From Owenia fusiformis (Eukaryota; Annelida; Polychaeta; Sabellida; Oweniidae), in contig CAIIXF020000010.1 in assembly GCA_903813345.2 (NCBI GenBank), positions 29,632,828 to 29,692,827 on the forward strand: a stretch of 60,000 nucleotides of DNA. The letters run 5' to 3'. This document shows positions 1 to 12,900 of this stretch, piece by piece (the stretch's first letter is position 1; the number at the start of each line of letters is the position of its first letter). A model generated the notes under the pieces. The model was not told the origin of the DNA and did not search any database. It saw nothing but the letters and a program-made list of their open reading frames with translations. The translations under genes were made by a program, and so were the position numbers.

Positions 1-345
1 GGTTACAAATAGTACAAAACAATAATCTAAAAAGCCGGGAGAAAATCGAGGTTTATAAAAACATCGGGAGGAAATCGGGATATCATAAAATAGATAGGGA
101 GAAAAATCGGAGTTGGAAATACTGAGTCAATAAATCTAAAAAGTCGGGGGAGAATCTGGATAACTAAAAACAAATCGGAATAATCGGGAGAAAATCGAAA
201 GTTTATAAAAATCGAGATGTCTCGTTTACAAATCGGGAGTTTGGAACACAAAATCGGGGTATTATATAAAAAATCGGGATTAAGAAAAAAGTAGGTATGA
301 GCAATAAAAAATCGGGATTTGTTGCGATTTAAATCGGGACTTGAC
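1..345. repeat. Degenerate AAAATCGGGA repeat
   Basis: Many imperfect units of AAAATCGGGAG/AAATCGGGATT occur with variable spacing. The same kind of repeat recurs near the other end of the window (58915-59170). The minus strand shows a Phe/Pro/Asp-rich frame that is a by-product of the repeat. Confidence 0.6.
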
Positions 346-802
346 AGGTGAGCTATATAGGCAAATAACTGGATCTGATTCTATAACCCAATGAAAGCGG
401 ACGTTTATCACATGAACCAGCTGCCCCACCATTAGTCATAGGTTGCTATGCATCCATTAGGTATGTAATACATTTCATGCGTAATTTAGAGAAATTGCAT
501 GTGTAGAAGTCCCATTTATATATGTACAATAATCAATAATACACTGGCTCATTAGCACTATCATATATCATACCTGCGAGTCGTCATAGTAACGAGAAAC
601 ACATTATTGGATAGAGAAGACACCTTGTTAACCTGTGGCTTCTGAAAAGCATTAATCCACAAGAATTGTTGGGCTAGAGCTACAATATTCTGTGTTTCAA
701 TTTAGCTGTATATGCGATTACAACAGGTCTTTATGAATCTGGTCAGTATTGTAAACGAGCGGTGGAGGGATACATAACAAAAAAGGAGGTTACATGAACG
801 GA

Positions 803-813
803 TATATATATAA
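803..813 (+). promoter_or_regulatory. TATA-like element upstream of the PDE9A-like start
   Basis: A TATATATATAA run lies about 75 bp before the first ATG at 886. The position would suit a TATA box with a short 5' UTR, but such runs are common in this AT-rich DNA. Confidence 0.2.
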
Positions 814-885
814 GACGCCATCTTGGTTTACATGATTGCGGTATAATTTACTTGGATATTTTGACCTGTGATTTATCATATCACC

Positions 886-954
886 ATGGGGAATGGAGCA
901 TCGGTAGAGTCATCAAAAACCGTATATTTAGATATAAACGGCAAAATGGAAAAG
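886..954 (+). CDS. PDE9A: PDE9A-like exon 1 (N-terminus)
   Basis: The exon begins MGNGAS and contains [10 protein letters not shown], matching the KAIYLDIDGR segment of human PDE9A. Gly-2 with Ser-6 gives an N-myristoylation-type start, suggesting membrane attachment of this isoform. The donor is GTGAGA at 955, in phase 0. Confidence 0.82.
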
Positions 955-3900
955 GTGAGATGTTGGTTTATGTCACACTGAATGTCGCCACGCACCACAG
1001 GTCTAACAAAAATTGTAATGTTTGCGCAAAACAAAATCATACAAAGGTTACACAAATATTACGACATTCTAAGACTGATAAGACGTATCACTGTAGATCT
1101 CAATGTTAACATGGGAAGCCTGACAATAATTACGAACTGAAGGTTAATATTAATTTGTACACAGGTGTGATGGCAGCTCAAAAATTGTGAATTTATTTAG
1201 AATTACATTTTAGAGGTCAAACATATCTTTAATAAGCGTTAGTTCACGTCAATGCATATCATTCAGCCTTATGTGTTTTTTGTTGAAAACAATGAGTAAA
1301 TTGTTTGATAAATGTGATAGAAATGAATTCATTCAAGGAAAATTAAGCATATTGAGAAGATTGGTATTGAACAAAAATAGCATTGAAAGCAATGGAATAG
1401 TATTATTTTAAAGGTAAAATAGTCTTCTTTTCAACCAAATTAGAAAAGCAACATGGGTTGATGTTGATATTTTGATAAGATTTGCATAAAAAAATATTTG
1501 GCACCCTAATTGACATCACCATAATGTAATTAAGGGTGCAAACGTTTTTTTGATATGCTAAAACATTCACGCGGCATATCAACTATGACATTTTATTATT
1601 AAGGTAGTGTGTTATTTGTGCAATCCTTACAATGGTGTTAAAACAATGGTGTGCTTCGTACTGAATTTTGGGATTTTGATAATTAGAAAATGTCAAAATG
1701 TATTTGAAAAATGGCGGGAAATTTGAATATTTGACAAATAAAAAGCTCACAACTTTTTCGAAAAATACTTTACAATCTCTAATTTCAGTCATGGACATTA
1801 GAAAATGAATAATAAAAACATGTTTTCAAACTTTGCATGGAGCCTTTTTACAATTTCTTTAATAAATTTCAAAGTCATGAACAATATTAAATGAATGGTA
1901 AAGCATATTTCCAAACTTTGCATGAAACCTTTAAATAAACACAGGGTGGGGCATGTGATATCATTGAAACGCATTACTATTTCAGATATGTTTCGGAACA
2001 AATTGCAGCTCTCTAGACATTCAACATTTATTGACACAGGCCATCGGGAAGGAAAAGTAAGCATTCCAAATTACATGAAAACTCCGTTTTTAGTTTTGTG
2101 TCATCACAGTGTCATTACTTTCCAGGGTATCCTTTGTAATATAATACTATTTTGTAATAATATACAAACTATCATTTTTTGAATCAGCAAAGCATCAAAT
2201 CCGTAGTTTATGTAATTTTGTATATTAACCTCGAACTATCATCGTGTCGTACGAGTTTCGAAATCATGTATTCAATTTTAGCATTGCCTCTGTGTCTCTG
2301 AAGGATAAAGAGGGTGCCTTGGTATCTGTTGCACCTACAATGCCCGTCAATACAAACAGGTACGTCTTACACATCAAAATTCCAAAGTTCAACGTGGAAT
2401 TCAGCCTTATTTACAATTTTATCAAGCCGGCTATTAAATTTAACATCAAGCCTATGTATGAAGGAAACTCATTAATAGGTATGTCATTGCCAATCATGGT
2501 AGAATAGGTTGGATAAACGAGTCTTAAGATATGCCACATGGGCCGTAATGAATATGGTTTAGCTAAATAAGAAAGATTTAATTTGCTTTTTCAGCACACC
2601 TTACAAAGTTTACGTCAAAGAAATCGTGAAGCAGCCAAGTAAGAATTATTTGTGAAAAAAATTTCTTCTGATATTAATTAGAGAATCATTTTAAAGCAGG
2701 TTACTTCCATTTGACTTCTGCCTGTTTTGTATGTACTTATAGACAAAAACAAGCATTGGACTTTGCTAACTTGCCTTACAGTGCTACTATTAGAATAACA
2801 TTTTATAAGTACTTTTCTTTCCATTTCAAATAAAACATGTCTACTTGCAGATGGAAATGAAATGTTGCAGCTTGTCCTACATCAGGTGTCGGAACAATTT
2901 AACAGGTAGTTTAAAGCACACCATTCAGTTTGGTGTGATACTATATATAAGTGATTCACTTAATGTATTAGGGTCTGACCTGCAAGGTATGTAACGCATG
3001 GTCAGCTCGTAGTTCAACATTATATTGATACCATATAAGTAACAATCAATCTATTCAATATTCTGTATTAGGCTCTGACCCGCAGAGTATGTGACGCATG
3101 GTCATCTTGTCATTAAACATGAGATCGATGTCACATTAGCGACAATTTATCCAATATTATTGCTTGATGATCCAGTGGTAAAGTAACCATCAGTTAATTA
3201 CATGAGAACGTTTATGTATGCCGCATATCGGTGAAATACGTAATACAAGATTGAAGTTGAACTTTTGTTTATAATCGTTTGAATTAGGGAGCAGAATATG
3301 TCAGCTGATTTTACAATTATTGCATTCTATAGTTAGTGATAAACTATCCCTTTCTTATGTTTATATCGTTAATACCAAACAATAGACGACATATGGGTTT
3401 TCTGTCCTTGATTTAAAACACTCTCTTAATTTAAGAATCCTTCTGATTCTGTAACCTCTGTGATATTTAAAAATAAATAATAGTGTTTTATTACACGTAT
3501 GGGATAACTCGGGATTTACAATGAGCGCGATTTAAAGTAGTACATGGGTGTCACATCAACTAACACTATGAAAAGCATCTATTTTTAATTGCAGGGCATT
3601 CAAAGTAGAGGAAATGAAGAAAAATCTTTCCGAGAGGTTGAATAATCTTGAAAAGAAGATGGAATGTGAGTATTTTTTCCACATGGGTCTTATTCATTGT
3701 TTTGATATTAAGGAACATGGCATTCGAACTTAGTTGGACTACGTTTTGACTGCTAAATGGGATTTGTAATACTAAAACGTTTCTTATGATCCCATTGGCT
3801 GGTTTCTGTTGAGAAGGGGTTCACGTGACACCAAACTCTTCTCCGATGAGAAGTTAAAAACTGCCTATTGCTATAACATGTTTTTCTTTTTCAGTTGAAA

Positions 3901-6900
3901 ACATGAAACTAGTGGAAATAGACAGATGCAAAAAGGAAATCGTTCAGATAAAAGATCAAATATATGACGCACAGAAAAAGTTTATTGTCTACAACCATTT
4001 ACGGTATACCATTATGAATTACTTAGCTTTGCAATCTGATCCTAATTAACTTTGATATTGAACATTAATTCCTCGATTATATTCCTTTCTCAATATTAGC
4101 TTATGATATACCTTTGAGTACCACATAGTTATAATAAATTAAGTATATATTCGTATTGTGATTGGATCACCAGAAGGTATTATACCACTAATGCTTCCAT
4201 TTAGTTCAACAAAAACAACTAATTAATAGCTGTCTCACAATATTATTTATTCCCATATTATATTTAAGTGTAATTAATTACTTAATTTGCACGGTAGTCA
4301 TTTTTCTAATTGCACATTTTGCTAGATTTGTGTAGAGATTTATGTTATATATATTTTAATAATTTATGCATGTATGTACATTTTATGAAGTTTAAACACG
4401 TTTTACTGTATTCTATAATTATACTCATAGGTGAGGTAATGCAAATGTGTCTAGGTCATGGAATTCTTATCATTTTATCATTATTGTTCTTATCCTGTAG
4501 TTAGAAATTTGTCATAAAGGTCACGAAGTGCATCACTATTCAATTATAATGGCATTATATAAGGGTGTTAGATGTTTGGATCAATTTCCGTAAAAGTAAA
4601 ATGAGACACACGATGAGTACGTTCCATGCTTACCACATGTACATTTTGACAGCAGAAATAACATTGTGGTTTTGGAAATTTAAGATTGAAGAGATATTAA
4701 CTCAACTACGTATGTACCGACTTGGTATAGGACCCACTTTATAGAATTAGGTCTATAGTGAACAAAGATGACGCCCATTCTTCGAATACAACTCCTTCCG
4801 ACTTTAAGATATCCTTGTTGTTCGGATTTAAACGTTCCAAAACCTTTTATAGCTCACTGTCAGATGATGGGAAAATTCAGCTCAAGAGGGATGTTCCGAC
4901 CTACCCAAAGGTATGCCGGTTCACTATGTGGTACTTCCCGTCTCAGTAAATTGTGACCTAATATGTATGCCGGTATTATTGTTGTTTGAATATATCCATG
5001 GTGATATATTGCACTTTATGCTCTTCTTGTTTATCACTGTGTTTCACAATGTCAACAAACGTCGCCAATGTGAATGCCAATGTCAAAATGTAAGAAAGCA
5101 GTAAATACCAATATATGTTAACGTGCTGTGTTAATGTGTGTGTGAACAAGTTGACTACAATATCAGGATTCACCAAACGTTGTATAGCAATGTAAAGGAT
5201 GAACCCCATAAAATTATTGCATCCGTCTTGGATATGCTTTCTTGATAGTTTTTAGCAAACATATGCACCAACATGAAGTGTTATCATATCTCGTAATGCA
5301 GAATCACCATACGTTTTGTCAGTGCATGCAGAAGCTGTAATAAAGGGTGAACTTCCCCTCAAATAACAGCATTAAAACATAAAATTGCTGCTGTCTATTA
5401 CACGTGGCATTGGATTGTCGTCTACTAAAATTCTAGTATGTGAATATAAATTTCCAATTTCTATACTCGAATAATAATAATAATGTCCATATTCTGCCAG
5501 TATACGAGCATATACATGGTGTCCAATGCATAAGGTTAAAGATACTATGACTTTCTTAATATGGCACCATTCTTCATCAAATTTGGGCAGGGTGGAAAAC
5601 AAACCGTTTCACATGGATTCTGCAAATTTCAAATTTTTCCAATATGATTAGTTACCAAGGAACATTTCATTCGTACGTAAGCATTACAATGCATGTAGAA
5701 TAATACATTCTTAAATACAATATAATATAAAGAGCATTTGGTCAATATATAGAGCATTTGATCTCAAATGTAGTAGGACAGACAGATTCAAATCTCGAAG
5801 TCATAGTGTATCAAAGTTGCAACATCCTTCCGCAAAGTCGACGCCATAGTAATCCGTAAAACACAAGTATAACATTGTCTTAAAACATTCTGTATTCCTC
5901 GACACCCACCTTCTGAGTTAACAATACTTTATTTATCTATCTATTTTGATATATATTATGTTTACTGATTTATTATATTTATAATATTTAAAAGTGGATG
6001 AATGAAATATGTATGAATGTAGCATGGCATGGTTTGAAACACAGTCACACACGGTTTATGTAACACTACGACCGTCATTTGAAATCAAAATAGTCATTGA
6101 ATAGATGCTTCTCTTTTCTATGCAGAGACGATAAAAATACAAATAGTCCAAAATTGAAGAGTGCACCTCCCACTCTAACATTCCAGAAGGTAACCTTCTT
6201 ATATAAATGTTGTGCTTGTTAGACATTTGGCTGGTACAACCGTTATCAAAACTGTAAAGACGGATTGTTTTCCAACAGTTGCATTTTCATTGTATTGAAA
6301 TACATGGTGCATGGCATTTCATGATATATTAATACATGTATTGTTCGTTAAAATTTGCAGATATGTTCAAACCTTGTAAACGGTATTATATTATATAATT
6401 ATATAATGCAATGGTATCATTACACTTCTGCCCCAACGGGTGAGCACCGTTTCATTATAGTTGAATTATGGTTGGTATGGAAACCGGGGATTTGGATTGT
6501 TGTCTTATAAGGGACACATCTGATTCATTAATATAAGGAACGAAATGAGAATGCCCAGTTCATAAGACAATATAATCAGTCACAGGAGTTCAACCCGGCC
6601 TGGCAATGGCGTCACAATTTACTTATTCAAATTAACTCTCTCATGACTGAAAATTTTGGGAAAAATGGATAGAAATGAAAAACTAAAATGTAAATAAATC
6701 TAAAAGCATGAAAAGAAGCAACACCCAATAGACTGATATGTCAGTGCAGGTATTCACAAAAAAGTCGTCCATTCAGATTGTTCATTTGCAGTAAATAAGC
6801 AATCCGATTGGATATACCCATACAAGGTCAATGTTTTTCACTTTTATTTATTTATTAACCGTGAATCTGTTGTAAAACATAGAATGACTATTCTGTATTC

Positions 6901-9900
6901 TGATTGGTCAGAAGGATATAGAATGTCTATCTATGTGTGGAATATCAATCAAGTGTCACAAGATTTAAGCATGTAATTTCTTCCATTTCCTCTTCGAAAT
7001 AACAAATTAGTAAATTAATATATCTGTATATGGTTATATATATTTCAGTGTTGTTAAATGGTAATTAAAATGAATATTTATCTTTAAATACAATTTCATT
7101 AGAAACAATAGTGGTCTTTACTTTCTAAACACCAACCTAATACAAAACTTTATATTCTACGTCCAATGATACGTTTTATTTCAGTACACGCTATCCCAGG
7201 AGACCATTGATTACTTGAAGCAGCCAACGTTTGATATGTGGCACTGGGAACCAAACGAGGTATGGGCAAGATTATTGAAGCTTTTTAACAATATTGAGTA
7301 ATCGTATCATATTAGGATGAATGTTCTACTGTTAAATGGCGAAATGCATTGTTCTTTTAGATGCTGAGTTTGCTTGAACACATGTATCATGAACTTGGCC
7401 TGGTGCATGAGTTCAACATCAATCCTGTCACTTTAAAACGCTGGTTGGTAAGAACATATTATATTGTAACTTTTTATTCAATCAACTCATAGTCAGTGTG
7501 TGTAAACTATGTTTTATAGCAGTTTAAGGCTAATAGAAATCCGTGTTTTCGCTGAGTTGGCACAATCAACCATATTTTTCATCATATACTATAATTATTA
7601 CTATACTATTATTTCAATATCAAAAAAATTAAAGGAATCGTTGCAAAATTTTATGCCAACACATTTCTCTCTTTTCGTTAAGCTGTGTGTACAAGAAAAT
7701 TACAGGAACAATCCATTTCACAACTTTCGTCATTGCTTCTGTGTTACGCAAATGATGTACGGAATGATCCAACTGTGTAAGCTTTGGGAGAAAATGTCGA
7801 GAGAAGACCTTGGGATATTACTGACTGCCTGCGTATGTCACGATTTGGACCACCCGGGCTACAACAACACGTAAGATATTATTATTTTCCTTATAGATTA
7901 TTATTATGAGCATCATTTTCATAAAGTGTGATGTTTATAATTCTGAATGTCCAAGGACTTATGGTAACTATGTATGATGTTATGACCGACCAGGATACAA
8001 TAGGACATCCAGACTGTATAAATTAACATGGATAAAGTTACATCAAGTTTTCGTTTCATCATATTATGTTCATCACTTAAATAAGCAATTTTACATTTTT
8101 TTCAAAATGAGAATCCGATAAATATGTGTTCCACTCTAAGCTGAAAAGGCACCAATATGCTCCATGAGTTCCAACACAATTGTCTCATAACATTTAAAAG
8201 TTGGAGACTATTTTCATTAAATCAATGTTCTTATTTTATGTGTTCTTATTATGACAATTAAGTTATGGAAAATTTCGAAGTGTTGGCTTTGTTGATTTTT
8301 TTTGGGCTTAGGTATGTCAACCAAATTACATTAACATTCATTTCATTCTTTGTTAGCAATTCAAACTCTTCTATTATGTTTTCTTTGTATTTTTAGGTAT
8401 CAAATCAATGCCAAAACTGACCTTGCTATCCGCTATAATGACATTTCTCCTCTAGAAAACCACCATTGTGCCGTAGCATTTCAGATTCTATCCAACCCAG
8501 AAACCAACATATTTGCAAATGTTGCACCAGAAGTTTTCAAACGGATAAGAGCGGTGAGTCTTTAGCCACGTTTAAAAATCTATAGATGGAATTCCAGTTT
8601 GGTAATATGTTAATAATGAACCATTTTCGAAAATGTTGTTATTACAGAATATAGTATTTTTATCCTAAACGTGAATTATGGGTCCGACTGTGTGTCTTAC
8701 GTACTGTGCTGTATAAATATATGTATAAATGTTTAAAACCAATATAAAGTGATAAATCGTTTTTATTCCTTCACATGATGACTAAATTATATCTATTAGG
8801 TCAATAGGACAAACCGACTGTGGTCTTTAAGAAATTGATACATTATGATATCTTTAAGTTTTATATTCACGATATCATACAATCAAGGCCTTCCTTGAGA
8901 TTGCAATATAAATACAATCAAAGAGCAACAACCAATTTGTGTTGGATGCCATTGTTCATTCAGGAGTAACACTGCCTCAATTGTGTAGAATTATTAAGTC
9001 ATTTTCGATTCACTATTGCTTGTTGAGTTATGTATTGTGATATTATACGGTTACATATTATGTATGAGCCTTTCACGAGAACTGATATATTGAATTGTTA
9101 CGTTCTATTAAAACATGAGGACATTTATTTTTGTCAGCGACTTTCCTTATAATATTCCAACAGGTAATTATTTTAATGTGGTGCAATAAATAATAAGCAT
9201 CTTATAATTTGCACCAAACTCAGATTACGAACAACGTTACATGCTCAATATAGCTGAGATAAATTTGCTTGATCTGACTGTATATTCTAGGGTATTACCA
9301 TGCTCATCCTAGCCACAGACATGGCACGGCATAGTGAGATAATGGAGAGCTTTAAGGGAAAGTGTGATGGTTTTGATTATAAATCTAAAGAACATCTTGA
9401 TACGGTAAACGTCATCTGTGTGATGAAGCATGCCCTATTCATGTATTTGTGAATATGTACTACAAAATGGATTCTTCACAAACTGTAACACTCTGATTGT
9501 AATGGCATGGAGAATTTGTTTAATTAGGGTTAATCTACTGATTCAATTTTAATGACAGGAAACCCTAAATATACATTCTCTGTATGTCTGTGTACCCATG
9601 GTAGCAGCTAGCCCAAATGTATATATCCTCACTAGTTTGTCAACAAAATATGTTAACGTATAAAACCCCGTGTTGTATGTTCTTAGGGAATCGTCATGCT
9701 CATCTTAGCAACTGACATGGCACGCCACAAAGAAATTCTGGAGTCATTTGATTCAAAGATCCCAGAGTTTGATTTCTCAAAAGATGATCATGTGTATTCG
9801 GTAATATTATATTACAGCAGCTTGTATAGCAACGCTTCTGAATGATTGTTCAGTTTTTTTTATTACTACGTTATTAGTCTTTGCATGTTTTGACATTGTT

Positions 9901-12900
9901 GCTAATATCGTACAAGATGATTTTTTACTCTTAAGATCTTTGTTTTTTGGATTATTTTGCGTCATTTAGTTAAAAGCAGAATCAGATCTGGCAAGTTCAA
10001 ACCCATGACCTTTATATCCAAAGATTAGTGTTTTACAAACTGAGCTATAAACGTTAAGGATTAAGCTGTAGTAGCAACTTGCTATGTTGGGTCGTGTTGC
10101 AATAGTTGCCATTTTTATAATTTCGGACAATTTAAACATTTTCTCCCAATTTGTGCACATTGAATCCTTAATAACAGATTCATAATGTATCCAAGATCTT
10201 TCGGGAGTATTGTATTTGAGATTGTAAAGTCACTCCCTAAAGAACTGACTCTGACTTTCAGCCTTGCTTATATCAAAACGTTGTGTAGTTATGTAGCAAT
10301 AGACGAATGAACTAGATTTTAAATGTTTGAATGTTGTACATGTTCATGCTGGTTTTATAATGTTCCATGTTCTACGTATATGTCTATTTATATAATTGCA
10401 TGATTACACACGTATCAGTACTTCAATTTAGAATTTAGCAATTAGTTTGCAATATTAGTAGCGGGCCAACGATTTCACGATTTTTATACAATCGTTTAAG
10501 AAGCCCTGTCTTTAAATAATCATTTAGTTTTGAGATTCTATATTCACCTGCTGAACATGTAGCATTTTTATATTTCGCCGTGTATTTGAATGAATCATGC
10601 CAATGTTGTTTTATTTCTGTTGAGTCATTTTTACCCTTTAGTCAAATACTATCCTTTCACTGAATATTTGCATTTGAGACCTATATTTGAGACCTAAATT
10701 GCCTTTTCAAATTAATTATTCAGAAATACTTATAGCATATAAAATGGTTAGTTCTGCATCACCTACGAAAAACAGCATCTTAGCATAATAGAATCTATAG
10801 CATATCGACATTGCATATATTTACAAAAAAAAACATTGGGTCTCTTGACCACCTCTGTATAATATGTTTATAGACTAGTTCTGTTTACAGATACACATGG
10901 TCTTATTTCATCATATATCTATCAATGTAGAAATCGTTTCTACATAAAAATACACGCTATGCTATTATCTACGGAGAACAGTTTTAATACGAAAAAATGA
11001 AAGAAAGCGACATTGTACGAACCGAATGGACAAATGTTATTTGAAATTAGAAATTGAAATAATTGGGCAATATTTTAACAAGATTGACAGTCGTGGTCTT
11101 TAATCTTGCTGATTGAAATTGTTTATTACATTATATCATTAATTGTATATTATTAAGGACAATTGATTAGTTTAAGTTGGTTTCTTACCATTAGAATAGA
11201 TAATTCAAACAAAACATTCCTCTTGGATAAAATATATCGCTGTATCTTTTCAGCTAAAAATGGTTCTCATAAAGTGTTGCGATATTTCAAACGAAGTTCG
11301 CCCTATGGAGGTGTCTGAACCCTGGGTTGACTGCCTACTGGAGGAGTATTTTAACCAGGTACGGAATAAAGGAGTACGCTTTTCCAACCAATTATTGGGA
11401 CCCAACTACGTCACCCTTTATGCAATGCTTAATTTTTTGTAAAAAAGACCATACAAAAAACGTTAACAAGAACAACGGGACCTTCTAAAAGACACTGTAT
11501 TGCAGTATGATGTTATCAACATGTTTTGTATTTTTAAATATATCTTGGTGTTTAGTCTGACAGGGAAAAGATGGAAGGCCTTCCAGTTGCACCATTCATG
11601 GATAGAGACAAAGTGACAAAGCCAACGGCCCAGATTGGTTTCATCAAATTTGTTCTCATACCAATGTTCGAAACAGTGGCAAAGGTAAGCATAGAACTAC
11701 GGTAAGCAATTCAGGATGAAGTCAGACCGTGACAAATAAGACATGTATGAGACATTCACGTGCACATGTTCCATTACATACGTATATCTCTTCTGGAATT
11801 AGAATTCAAAATTTATCTTTATATTGAATCTAATAGTTCGATGTTTTGTATGGTATCAAAAACAATATTGTTATTTCATGCGTGTTGGTGCACGACTGTT
11901 TTCCAAAGACACGAACTTGAAAGATAAGCTGATTTTAAAAATCTTGGAAAGGGTGACTCTTTTATCCAATATCGAGCAATTTAGCTTTCATAATAGTTGT
12001 GTTTTCATCCCAATTCTTAGTGACGTTGGACAGAAATATCCTATAGTCCTCAACTAACAGATCATTGACTCCATAATCGTTTATTGAACATTACTATTTA
12101 TTGTCTCCTTGTCAGAGATGTCTATGTCTATGCTCGTGAATTTTATGTTTCTCATACATTCTAGCTATTCACCCCTTTAAAGGAAGTAATGCTCGATCCT
12201 TTAAAACAATCGCATGACCATTACCAGCAATTGAAAGCAGAAACATAATGTTGCGGCTCAGAGAGGTATCTTAAAATCAAAACTAGGTTCTTACATTCCA
12301 TGTACAATAAAAAGCTCGAAGAAAATATAAACAAATTAACCAATGTTGGATGTAAGAACCTGATCAAATATTTTGGTTATGGTGCATGGTATCAGAGATG
12401 TATGTCTTGTCATGCCAACTGCACTAACAGCACAATTGCTTTCATTTTACAAATAACATGCTCCTTTTCTACCTCCAACTACGAATCTTCAATCATGGAC
12501 CAATGGACCTGATTTGGATACATATATTATCGTACATTTTAAGTACATGTATAAGAAATATCCATATAGGGTCGTGAGCAGTATGGCAAGCGATTTTAAA
12601 CGGTCATATCTTTCACTATGAGTACTTTCTGGCCATAAATACAGTGGTTTTTTCTCAAACGATACGATTTCTTTCAAGTTCAGTCCCTATGATGATAAAA
12701 TATCAATGGAGCAATTCGAAAAATTATGAATATGGACCACGTGTCAACAATCCAAAATGTTGAACCTATTCACTTCATCTTCTTTTTCTGATGTTTATTG
12801 CGTGAAAATATTATTCGACGGGATTAAAACTTCTTCGAAAGTAGAATGGTTTGAAAGACTAGGTTTGAAGGTATAAATTTTCGATGGCCAAAATTATGCT

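Noticed and set aside
852-1109. 85-codon open frame over PDE9A exon 1
   Set aside because: It reads the exon in another frame and shows no family motif; the frame from the ATG at 886 gives the recognisable PDE9A start.
1895-2182. 95-codon open frame before the second PDE9A exon
   Set aside because: No PDE9A similarity and no matching splice sites; likely chance.
5745-5815. Possible tRNA-like repeat head (ATTCAAATCTC near 5788)
   Set aside because: The B-box is weak and no convincing A-box or stem could be placed.
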